Shown in pieces: positions 1 to 4,908 of a stretch of DNA of 5,995 nucleotides (its first letter is position 1; every line of letters begins with the position of its first letter). Below the pieces are notes generated by a model, which was not told where the DNA came from, searched no databases, and saw nothing but the letters and a program-made list of their open reading frames with translations. The stretch comes from an uncultured Agathobaculum sp. GTDB taxonomy: Bacteria > Bacillota > Clostridia > Oscillospirales > Butyricicoccaceae. The stretch is from the NCBI GenBank assembly GCA_944380945.1, contig CALWJG010000102.1:1-5995 (forward strand). Direction: 5' to 3'. Position numbers and translations under genes: made by a program.

Positions 1-993
1 GCGATCAACGTACCGTATGGCACGCTTTCCACCCTGATGACCCGCTCCTCGCACGAGCGCGACCTGCTGTCGGTCATTCGCATGGGTCTGTCGCCCTTTG
101 GCAAGATCATCGCGGTGACATTTACACTGCCGATCGTCAAGATGGTCGGCAATGATCAGGCAGCCTGGATCAAGGTCATGAGCGTATGGTGCATCATCGC
201 TGTCATCCTGCTCGCAATCTGCTTTGTGCGCTGTAAGGAAACAGTCAGCTTTGAGGCGCAGCAGAATGCGCAGCCCAAGGTCACAGCCGGCCGCAGCCTG
301 AAGGCGCTGCTCGGCAACCCCTACTTCTGGGCGACACTCATCCTGTGGGCGGTCACCTGCATTCACACCACCATTATCGGCACCGACCTGCCGTATTACT
401 GCAAATATGTGCTCGGCAACGACGAGCTGTACAGCTTTATTTACACCGCAGAGATCGTCGCGCTGATTGTCGGTGCGTTTGCCTGTCCGGTGCTGCTGCG
501 CAAGTTCAACAAGCGCGACCTGTCGCTGATCGGCTGTATCGTTGTGGTTGTGGCGCAGGCACTCATTCTGGTCAACCCAACGAGTTTCACCTGGCTGATG
601 GCGATGACCATCATCCGTTCGCTCGGCCAGGCCCCGCTGACCTCTGTCGTGTTCGGCATGATGGGCGACGTGGTCGAGTACGGCCAGTGGAAGAGTCACA
701 TCCGGCAGGAAAGCCTGATCTTCGGCGCGGGTTCGCTGGGCTTCAAGGTTGGCACCGGCATCACCAGCGTCATCATGACTGCACTGCTCGAGGGCGCGGG
801 CTTCCTCAGCTCGACCACCGGCGGCGCGGCGCAGCCTGATTCTGCTCTGGGTATGATCTCGAACATCTTCCAGTGGGGGCCGATCCTCATCTGGGCGGTC
901 GCGATCATCGTGCTGGTGTTCTACAAGCTGGATAAGATCTACCCGAATATCATGAAGGATCTGGCCGAGCGCGAAGCGCGCGGCGAAATGTAA
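1..993 (+). CDS. GPH-family sugar:cation symporter (MFS superfamily), 5' end missing
   Basis: This is the C-terminal part of an inner-membrane secondary transporter of the glycoside-pentoside-hexuronide:cation symporter family. The frame is open from base 1, so the true start lies upstream; 330 residues are visible and roughly 120-130 are missing against a usual length near 450. The first visible residues (NVPYGTLSTLMT, then SHERD) match the conserved cytoplasmic loop after TM4 in this family. About eight hydrophobic segments follow, the last being the TM12-like QWGPILIWAVAIIVLVFY, with a basic tail. The segment GDVVEYGQWKSHIRQESLIF resembles the signature before TM11 (D-x-V-[DE]-YGEWK...R-x-EGL). 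The stop codon runs directly into the ribosome binding site of the isomerase gene, only 12 bases before its start, so the two are almost certainly co-transcribed. The substrate is inferred from neighbours to be an inositol or related polyol. The methionine at base 37 is internal and is not the start. Family assignment is firm; substrate is not. Confidence 0.9.
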   Translation, partial: AINVPYGTLSTLMTRSSHERDLLSVIRMGLSPFGKIIAVTFTLPIVKMVGNDQAAWIKVMSVWCIIAVILLAICFVRCKETVSFEAQQNAQPKVTAGRSLKALLGNPYFWATLILWAVTCIHTTIIGTDLPYYCKYVLGNDELYSFIYTAEIVALIVGAFACPVLLRKFNKRDLSLIGCIVVVVAQALILVNPTSFTWLMAMTIIRSLGQAPLTSVVFGMMGDVVEYGQWKSHIRQESLIFGAGSLGFKVGTGITSVIMTALLEGAGFLSSTTGGAAQPDSALGMISNIFQWGPILIWAVAIIVLVFYKLDKIYPNIMKDLAEREARGEM

Positions 994-1000
994 AGGAGGA
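992..1000 (+). promoter_or_regulatory. Strong Shine-Dalgarno site for iolI, overlapping the transporter stop
   Basis: The motif AAAGGAGGA overlaps the last two bases of the transporter stop codon and lies 5 bases before the ATG at 1006. It fixes the iolI start and suggests tightly linked translation of the two genes. Confidence 0.85.
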
Positions 1001-1005
1001 GCGCT

Positions 1006-1836
1006 ATGCTCAAGCTTGGTTACAACGAAGCGACCTGCAAGGAAAATTCCTGCGTGGAAAAGGATCTCGAGCTGTGCGAGAAGTACGGCTACGACTATAT
1101 CGAGCTTCGCCTCGATATGCTCAAGGAATATTTTAAGACGCACACGATCGAGGATCTCAAGGCGTTTTTCGCAAAGAGCCATTTGAAGCCCTTTGCCTTC
1201 AACTCCATCGAGAATATCAACTTCTGCACGCCGGAGGAATGGAAGGCGCTGGTCGAACTGTTCACCTTCGGCTGCGAGGTGGCGCAGCAGATCGGCAATC
1301 CGTACATCATTGTCGTACCGACCGTCACGAACGAGATCTGCACCAAAAACGAGCAGGAGGTGTTCGAGGACTCGGTCAAGGTGTTAAACGAGCTGGCCGA
1401 CATCGCCGAGCCCTACGGCGTCAAGCTGTCCTTCGAGCCGATCGGCGACCGCAGGTGGTGCTGCAACAGCGTGCGTCAGGCGCTCGAGATCGTGCAGGCG
1501 GTAAACCGCGACAGCGTCGGTTTGACCGTGGACTGCATCAACGTCTATCTGCATGATAAGTGCGCGGATGTGGACTTTATCCGCAAGGTTCCCAAGGACA
1601 AGCTGTTCGTGTTCCACATCAACGACTGCGAGGACCTGCCGCTCGGCATCCTTGACCACTGCCACCGCCTGATGCCCGGCCTGGGCGCGATCCCGGTGCA
1701 GGCGGTCGCAGACGCGGTCAAGGCTGTGGGCTATGACGGCCCGGCCTGTCTCGAGCTGTTCCGCCCGGAATACTGGGCCATGGACGCGGAGGACGTCATC
1801 AGGCTGGGTGCCGAAACCACCCGTCCGTTCCTGTAA
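1006..1836 (+). CDS. iolI: IolI-type 2-keto-myo-inositol isomerase (inosose isomerase)
   Basis: This 276-residue cytoplasmic protein has the xylose-isomerase-like/AP-endonuclease-2 TIM-barrel fold and nearly the length of Bacillus subtilis IolI (278). From memory of that sequence, the shared blocks are the N-terminal NEAT, LELCEKYGYDYIELR (21-35), DIAEPYGVK (132-140), HINDCEDLPLG (204-214) and ELFRPEYW (250-257). IolI interconverts 2-keto-myo-inositol (scyllo-inosose) and 1-keto-D-chiro-inositol, letting other inositol isomers enter the pathway. The metal ligands known for IolI correspond here to E144, D176, H204 and E250, all present. One departure is visible: the usual D-x-x-H on the D176 strand reads D-C-I-N (N179). 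The start is fixed by a near-perfect ribosome binding site. The gene lies 12 bases after the transporter and 243 bases before iolE. A related keto-sugar isomerase or epimerase is the main alternative, but the match to IolI is long and collinear. Confidence 0.85.
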   Translation: MLKLGYNEATCKENSCVEKDLELCEKYGYDYIELRLDMLKEYFKTHTIEDLKAFFAKSHLKPFAFNSIENINFCTPEEWKALVELFTFGCEVAQQIGNPYIIVVPTVTNEICTKNEQEVFEDSVKVLNELADIAEPYGVKLSFEPIGDRRWCCNSVRQALEIVQAVNRDSVGLTVDCINVYLHDKCADVDFIRKVPKDKLFVFHINDCEDLPLGILDHCHRLMPGLGAIPVQAVADAVKAVGYDGPACLELFRPEYWAMDAEDVIRLGAETTRPFL

Positions 1837-1855
1837 TCGCAGGATATTCAAAAAA

Positions 1856-1903
1856 CTTTCCTCTGCGTCCCGCCGGCACCTGCCGGAGGGACGCAGGGGA
1901 AAG
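1856..1903. terminator. Long imperfect hairpin after iolI; U-tract only on the minus-strand side
   Basis: The arms 1856-1871 and 1888-1903 pair over 16 bp with one G-U. Inside them CCGGC (1873-1877) pairs with GCCGG (1882-1886) around ACCT, so nearly the whole 48 bases fold into one rod. On the + strand no T-run follows (GCATATCC). Just before the hairpin are six A residues, which read as a U-tract on the minus strand. As an intrinsic terminator it is therefore better built for minus-strand transcription, although no minus-strand gene is apparent here. On the + strand it may act as a weak terminator, or as an mRNA processing or stability element separating iolI from iolE. Confidence 0.6.
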
Positions 1904-1921
1904 CATATCCAGCATACGGAT

Positions 1922-1955
1922 AAAACGCGGATTGGCGGACGTTCCGGGGCGTTTT
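1922..1955 (+). repeat. Second hairpin-forming inverted repeat in the iolI-iolE gap
   Basis: AAAACGC (1922-1928) pairs with GCGTTTT (1949-1955), and within it CGGA (1936-1939) pairs with TCCG (1943-1946). The outer stem ends in TTTT, so it could be a weak terminator, but the stem is short and interrupted. The inverted repeat is real in the sequence; its function is unknown. Confidence 0.35.
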
Positions 1956-1981
1956 CAGGACAAATGCGGATTTTTTATATA
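1952..1981 (+). promoter_or_regulatory. Possible promoter for iolE and the dehydrogenase gene
   Basis: A TATATA box (1976-1981) lies 18 bases after TTTTCA (1952-1957), a four-of-six match to TTGACA. The segment 1965-2030 is clearly AT-rich between GC-rich genes, as expected for a promoter region. The -35 match is weak, so this is a suggestion based on composition and position. Confidence 0.3.
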
Positions 1982-2007
1982 AACCAAGATGTTAAAAGAA
2001 AATCCGC
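1966..2007. repeat. 9-bp perfect inverted repeat, possible operator upstream of iolE
   Basis: GCGGATTTT (1966-1974) and AAAATCCGC (1999-2007) are exact reverse complements separated by 24 bases that contain the palindrome TTTATATAAA (1974-1983). The repeat surrounds the putative -10 box. TGTTAAA also occurs twice nearby (1990-1996 and 2016-2022). The arrangement could be a repressor operator or an RNA hairpin. The bases AAACCAAGATG at 1981-1991 match 10 of 11 positions of the IolR consensus as I remember it (WRAYCAADARD), but a single such match is weak evidence. Confidence 0.35.
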
Positions 2008-2063
2008 CGCAGACCTGTTAAACTGAAAGCACCAAAGAGAGGAACGGACCTCACACCGCACGA

Positions 2064-2071
2064 AAGGAAGG
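2064..2071 (+). promoter_or_regulatory. Shine-Dalgarno site for iolE
   Basis: AAGGAAGG sits 8 bases before the ATG at 2080. It supports this start and gives a protein beginning MLDPKKVKIGIAP, where the conserved GIAPI motif follows at the position usual for IolE. Confidence 0.7.
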
Positions 2072-2079
2072 AAAAAGAC

Positions 2080-2979
2080 ATGCTTGACCCCAAGAAAGTA
2101 AAAATCGGTATTGCCCCGATCGCCTGGACCGAAGACGACATGCCCGAGATGGGCGCGGAGAACAGCTTTCTCCAGACCATCAGCGAGATCGCGCTGAGCG
2201 GCTATGTTGGCACCGAGATCGGCTGCCAGTATCCCCGCGACCCCGCCATCCTGAACCGTGAGTTCGGCCGCCGCGGCATCTCCGCCATCACGGCGTGGAT
2301 CAGCACCTATCTCAACGAGCAGCCGCTGTGGTGGAACGAGCGCGCGTTCGTCGACCACATGAACTTCTTAAAGTCCATCGGCGCGACCGTCATCAACACC
2401 TCGGACCAGTCGTTCTCCATCCAGCACCAGTGGAACACCCCGCTGAAGAACAAGAAGGTGCTGAACGACGACGAGTGGGAAGTGCTCACCAAGGGCCTCA
2501 ACCACCTCGGCAAGATCGCCTATGACAGCGGCATGAAGATCGTCTACCACCACCATATGACCACCACCGTGCAGACGACCGCTGAGATCGACCGCATGCT
2601 CGCCATGACCGATCCCAAGTACGTCAGCATGATCTACGACACCGGTCACCTGACCTTCTCCGGCGAGGATCCGATCGAGATCCTCAAGAAGCACCACGAC
2701 CGCATCGGCCATGTCCATCTCAAGAACGTACGCAAGCCCGCGATGGACAAGTGCTACGCGGAGAACAAGAGCTTCCTGCGCTCCATTCCGGAAGGCGTAT
2801 TCACCGTACCGGGCGATCCGGAGGGCTGCGTAGACTTCCCGACCGTGTTCAAGCTGCTCGATGAGTATAACTACGAGGGCTGGCTGGTCGTCGAGGCCGA
2901 GCAGGATCCGGCCAAGGCCAATCCGCTCGACTACGCCCGCATGGCGCGCGCTTACGTCAAGGAGCACACCGGTCTTTGA
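2080..2979 (+). CDS. iolE: IolE, inosose dehydratase (EC 4.2.1.44)
   Basis: IolE removes water from 2-keto-myo-inositol (scyllo-inosose) to give 3D-(3,5/4)-trihydroxycyclohexane-1,2-dione, the second step of myo-inositol breakdown in the cytoplasm. The 299-residue length fits the family (about 297-300). The sequence is collinear with B. subtilis IolE as I remember it: GIAPIAWTEDDMPEMGA (10-26), DDEWEVLTKGLNHLGKIA (130-147), YHHHMTT (156-162), the metal-site strand IYDTGH (185-190), HVHLKN (211-216), FTVPGD (241-246) and VVEAEQDPAKANPLDYA (270-286). It is a xylose-isomerase-like TIM barrel that needs a divalent metal; the likely ligand region includes the HHH cluster, D187, H213 and E272. It stands between iolI and the dehydrogenase, 72 bases before the latter, as expected for consecutive steps. 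This is the most secure functional call in the cassette and the main reason to read the locus as inositol catabolism. Confidence 0.93.
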   Translation: MLDPKKVKIGIAPIAWTEDDMPEMGAENSFLQTISEIALSGYVGTEIGCQYPRDPAILNREFGRRGISAITAWISTYLNEQPLWWNERAFVDHMNFLKSIGATVINTSDQSFSIQHQWNTPLKNKKVLNDDEWEVLTKGLNHLGKIAYDSGMKIVYHHHMTTTVQTTAEIDRMLAMTDPKYVSMIYDTGHLTFSGEDPIEILKKHHDRIGHVHLKNVRKPAMDKCYAENKSFLRSIPEGVFTVPGDPEGCVDFPTVFKLLDEYNYEGWLVVEAEQDPAKANPLDYARMARAYVKEHTGL

Positions 2980-3035
2980 GAAAAGCGTAAAAAGCAACTG
3001 CACAATCGTTCCTATATTTCACTCTTAATTGCATC

Positions 3036-3042
3036 AAAGGAG
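3036..3042 (+). promoter_or_regulatory. Shine-Dalgarno site for the inositol dehydrogenase gene
   Basis: AAAGGAG ends 9 bases before the ATG at 3052, in a short AT-rich gap of 72 bases after iolE that shows no terminator. This supports co-transcription with iolE and fixes the start. Confidence 0.75.
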
Positions 3043-3051
3043 AGCATACCT

Positions 3052-4068
3052 ATGAAAAAGCTGAAAATCGGCATCATCGGTGTCGGCCGTCTGGGCTATG
3101 AGCACGCCTGCAACATTGCAAACCGCGTTCCGGGCTCTGAGCTGGTCGCGATTGCGGACGCAAACTTCGACCGCGCCAAGCAGGTCGCGGAGGAGCTGGG
3201 CGTGACCGCAGTGTACAGCGATCCCAAGGCGCTGTGCGAGGATCCCAATGTTGAGGCTGTTGCGATCATCACCAACACCGCATCCCATGTGGAGATGATC
3301 AAGCTCGCCATGGACGCCGGCAAGCATGTGTTCTGCGAAAAGCCGCTGGCGGACACGGTCGAGAAGTGCAAGGAGGCCGAGAAGATCATCGCAGCTCACC
3401 CGGACCTGATCTTCATGCTGGGCTTCATGCGCCGCTATGACCACTCCTATCAGGTGGCCAAGAAGAAGATGGAGAACGGCGACATCGGCGACGTCATTCT
3501 GGTCCGCTGCTACTCGCAGGACCCGATCTCGATCATCGAGGGCACGCTGGAATACGCACCGCGTTCGGGCGGCCAGTTCATCGATATGTCCATCCATGAC
3601 TTTGACCTGATCCGCTGGCTGACCGGCTCCGAGCCCAAGAAGCTGTGGGCGATCGGCGGCTGCTATGAGTTCAAGCAGTACAAGGATTGGGACGACGGCG
3701 ACAACGTCTCCGGCCTGATGCAGATGGAGAACGACGCGATGGCGTTCTTCTTCGCCGGCCGCGCGGCGGCGCACGGCTCGCACGTTGAGACCGAGATCGT
3801 CGGCACCCGCGGCACCCTGCGCATCGCGTCCGTACCGACCGATTCGCTGGTCGAGGTCATGAGCAAGCACGGCGTATGCCGCGAGTGCTATCAGGACTTC
3901 ATCACCCGTTGGCATGACGCTTACGTCACCGAGATGGAAGAGTTCTGCGACTGCGTCGCGACCGGCCGCAAGGCGACCCCGGGCGTCATCGACGGCACCC
4001 AGTCCACCAAGATCGCGTTCCGCTGCAAGGAGTCCTTCCTCAAGAACGAGCTGCTCACGCTGGACTGA
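3052..4068 (+). CDS. iolG: Gfo/Idh/MocA inositol dehydrogenase, IolG/IolX type
   Basis: This 338-residue NAD(P)-dependent enzyme oxidises an inositol ring hydroxyl to a ketone, providing the inosose used by IolE and IolI. Residues 1-120 form a Rossmann domain with GVGRLG (10-15). D36 at the end of the second strand favours NAD over NADP. The family motif CEKP (95-98) supplies K97. The C-terminal domain carries GGQFIDMSIHDFD (173-185), placing D178 and H182 where the Asp and His of the Lys-Asp-His catalytic set occur in B. subtilis inositol dehydrogenase. Both IolG (myo-inositol) and IolX (scyllo-inositol) share this set. From memory, GRLGYEHACN, the SGG before FID, SIHDFDLIRWL and the FITRWHDAY segment look closer to IolX, so scyllo-inositol may be the real substrate; iolG is used here as the general symbol. 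It is the last gene of the cassette, with a strong hairpin 60 bases later. Confidence 0.85.
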   Translation: MKKLKIGIIGVGRLGYEHACNIANRVPGSELVAIADANFDRAKQVAEELGVTAVYSDPKALCEDPNVEAVAIITNTASHVEMIKLAMDAGKHVFCEKPLADTVEKCKEAEKIIAAHPDLIFMLGFMRRYDHSYQVAKKKMENGDIGDVILVRCYSQDPISIIEGTLEYAPRSGGQFIDMSIHDFDLIRWLTGSEPKKLWAIGGCYEFKQYKDWDDGDNVSGLMQMENDAMAFFFAGRAAAHGSHVETEIVGTRGTLRIASVPTDSLVEVMSKHGVCRECYQDFITRWHDAYVTEMEEFCDCVATGRKATPGVIDGTQSTKIAFRCKESFLKNELLTLD

Positions 4069-4127
4069 TCTAAACCTGACATCTTTATCGAACCATTTGC
4101 ATCCTCTACCTATTCTCTCATGTGCTG

Positions 4128-4172
4128 AAACAGCAGGGGGACGGAGCGTTTTGCTCCGTCCCCCTGCTGTTT
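4128..4172 (+). terminator. Strong intrinsic terminator after the inositol cassette
   Basis: The 20-base arms 4128-4147 and 4153-4172 are perfect reverse complements around the loop GTTTT. The 3' side ends in TTTT and the 5' side begins AAA, so it may also work in the opposite direction. It closes the inositol operon before the convergent tRNA gene. The T-tract is short, but the stem is very stable. Confidence 0.85.
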
Positions 4173-4209
4173 TATGCGGCAAAAACGGCCTGCCAATAAA
4201 GAAATGGCT

Positions 4210-4249
4210 GGATAAAAGCAAACCGCATCTTTTCACAGAAAAGATGCGG
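4210..4249 (-). terminator. Intrinsic terminator of the tRNA-Ser gene
   Basis: On the minus strand, 11-base perfect arms (4239-4249 and 4223-4233) surround a 5-base loop and are followed by TTTGCTTTT. The hairpin begins 8 bases after the encoded CCA of the tRNA, so the tRNA is likely a single-gene transcript. Confidence 0.75.
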
Positions 4250-4256
4250 CAGTGTG

Positions 4257-4347
4257 TGGCGGAGAAGGTGGGATTCGAACCCACGTGACGTGTTACCGTC
4301 AACTCGATTTCGAGTCGAGCTCGTTATGACCACTTCGATACTTCTCC
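4257..4347 (-). tRNA. tRNA-Ser (anticodon CGA), CCA encoded
   Basis: The minus strand folds into a class II tRNA of 88 nt plus an encoded CCA (4257-4259). The 7-bp acceptor stem is GGAGAAG/CTTCTCC with discriminator G (4260). A short 3-bp D stem (TCG/CGA) encloses the loop with GTGGTC. The anticodon stem CTCGA/TCGAG encloses the loop CTCGAAA, which gives anticodon CGA at 4312-4310. A long variable arm (TGACG/CGTCA) marks the serine type, and the T arm is GTGGG/CCCAC around TTCGAAT. It reads UCG codons, which are used in the neighbouring GC-rich genes. The gene is convergent with the inositol cassette and has its own promoter and terminator. Confidence 0.96.
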
Positions 4348-4379
4348 GTATTTTGCGCCTGCTTCACAGGTGCTTAATT

Positions 4380-4408
4380 ATTTTATCATGCAGGCAGACA
4401 AAATACAA
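4380..4408 (-). promoter_or_regulatory. Promoter of tRNA-Ser, extended -10 type
   Basis: On the minus strand TTGTAT (4403-4408) and TAAAAT (4380-4385) are separated by 17 bases, and a TG one base upstream of the -10 box makes it an extended -10. Transcription would start near 4372, leaving a leader of about 25 nt before the mature tRNA. Confidence 0.65.
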
Positions 4409-4476
4409 GGATTTTTTTCGTGAAATCGAAAATTTCTTCGCCTGCCGCTGCGCTGCAGATTTGCGCCGCGGTTTCC

Positions 4477-4505
4477 TTGATTTTGCAGGCGGGTTCGGAT
4501 ATAAT
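4477..4505 (+). promoter_or_regulatory. Sigma-A-like promoter of the hydrogenase-maturation operon
   Basis: TTGATT (4477-4482) and a perfect TATAAT (4500-4505) are spaced by 17 bases. Transcription would start near 4512, giving a leader of about 140 nt before the regulator gene. It is divergent from the tRNA promoter, with about 70 bases between their -35 boxes. I found no clear Rex- or FNR-type palindrome between the two. Confidence 0.75.
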
Positions 4506-4511
4506 AGGAGC

Positions 4512-4650
4512 AGAGAACAAGCGCATCCTGACATTAAGCCCGCGTTCTAAACGGGCTGCGTGAAAGGGGCCGCCGAACATGCTTTGCCAACCGGCTGCAC
4601 CTTTTTTCTGCGGGTGCGCCGGTTGATTTTTTGTGAGGTGAAGCAAGCGA
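4512..4650 (+). promoter_or_regulatory. Structured 5' leader with a terminator-like hairpin (possible attenuator)
   Basis: This stretch between promoter and regulator gene carries no long gene. A first hairpin pairs AGCCCG (4537-4542) with CGGGCT (4552-4557). A second pairs AACCGG (4589-4594) with CCGGTT (4619-4624) and GCACC (4597-4601) with GGTGC (4613-4617); it is followed by GA and six T residues (4627-4632), the layout of an intrinsic terminator. The ribosome binding site GAGGTG (4635-4640) follows at once. A terminator placed between a strong promoter and its first gene suggests regulated read-through. I could not match the leader to a riboswitch class I know. The hairpins are seen; the regulation is inferred. 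Confidence 0.5.
4579..4626 (+). CDS. Possible 15-codon cysteine-rich leader peptide
   Basis: An ATG at 4579 opens the frame MLCQPAAPFFCGCAG, which ends at TGA (4624-4626). A purine-rich AAAGGGG (4563-4569) stands 9 bases before the ATG and could serve as a ribosome binding site. The frame covers both arms of the terminator-like hairpin, and its stop codon starts at the last paired base, so a translating ribosome would unfold it. Three of 15 codons are Cys. Leader-peptide attenuation usually relies on clustered codons for the sensed amino acid; the clustering here (Cys-Gly-Cys) is modest. A frame this short can occur by chance, so this is a candidate only. Confidence 0.25.
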   Translation: MLCQPAAPFFCGCAG

Positions 4651-4908
4651 ATGAAAACACGAGTCGCAGTAATGGGCATCATCGTGGAGGATACCGATTC
4701 GGTCGGTCAGCTCAACGCGCTGCTGCACGAATACGGCGCGTACATCATCGGGCGCATGGGCATTCCGTACCGCGAAAAGGGGATCCATGTCGTCTCGATC
4801 GCGATCGACGCGCCGCAGGACACGATCGCCGCCCTCTCGGGCAAGATCGGCGGCCTGCCCGGCATCAGCGTCAAAACCGCTTATTCCAACGTGACCGGCG
4901 ATGACTGA
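4651..4908 (+). CDS. TM1266-family putative iron-only hydrogenase system regulator (ACT-like)
   Basis: This 85-residue cytoplasmic protein belongs to the small ACT-domain-like family named after Thermotoga maritima TM1266, found almost only beside [FeFe]-hydrogenase maturation genes. It has the usual length and the family's strongest block, YIIGRMGIPYREKGIHVVSI (31-50), preceded by VAVMGIIVED (5-14) and followed by ALSGKIGGLPGISVKTAYS (61-79). The beta-alpha-beta-beta-alpha-beta order fits an ACT domain. Its molecular role is not established; a regulatory or metabolite-sensing role is assumed from the fold and gene context. The start is set by GAGGTG 10 bases upstream. The last 8 bases overlap hydE, so the two are translated from one message. 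There is no DNA-binding domain, so any regulation would need a partner or act at protein level. Confidence 0.9.
   Translation: MKTRVAVMGIIVEDTDSVGQLNALLHEYGAYIIGRMGIPYREKGIHVVSIAIDAPQDTIAALSGKIGGLPGISVKTAYSNVTGDD

Noticed and set aside
2016..2036. Possible catabolite-repression (cre) site near TGAAAGCACC
   Set aside because: Only the first half resembles the cre consensus; the central CG and the second half-site are missing.
2368..3003. A 211-codon minus-strand open frame opposite iolE
   Set aside because: Biased antisense composition (Val, Leu, Asp, His) over a well-conserved + strand gene; no ribosome binding site or recognisable domain.
1..4068. C-glycoside cleavage locus (DgpA/DgpC-like oxidoreductase plus TIM-barrel proteins)
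   Set aside because: The fold combination is similar, but both TIM-barrel proteins match IolI and IolE over their full length, so inositol metabolism explains the set better.
3034..4302. A 422-codon minus-strand open frame opposite the whole dehydrogenase gene
   Set aside because: It starts inside the tRNA-Ser gene, crosses both terminators, has a repetitive Arg/Ala/Asp/Leu-rich composition typical of the antisense of a GC-rich gene, and shows no known motif.
4257..4347. The tRNA-Ser gene as an integration site for a mobile element
   Set aside because: No integrase, no direct repeat of the tRNA 3' end and no phage-like gene is visible on either side.
4254..4550. A 98-codon + strand frame over the tRNA gene and the promoter region
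   Set aside because: It overlaps the antisense of a clear tRNA and both promoters; its composition is not protein-like.
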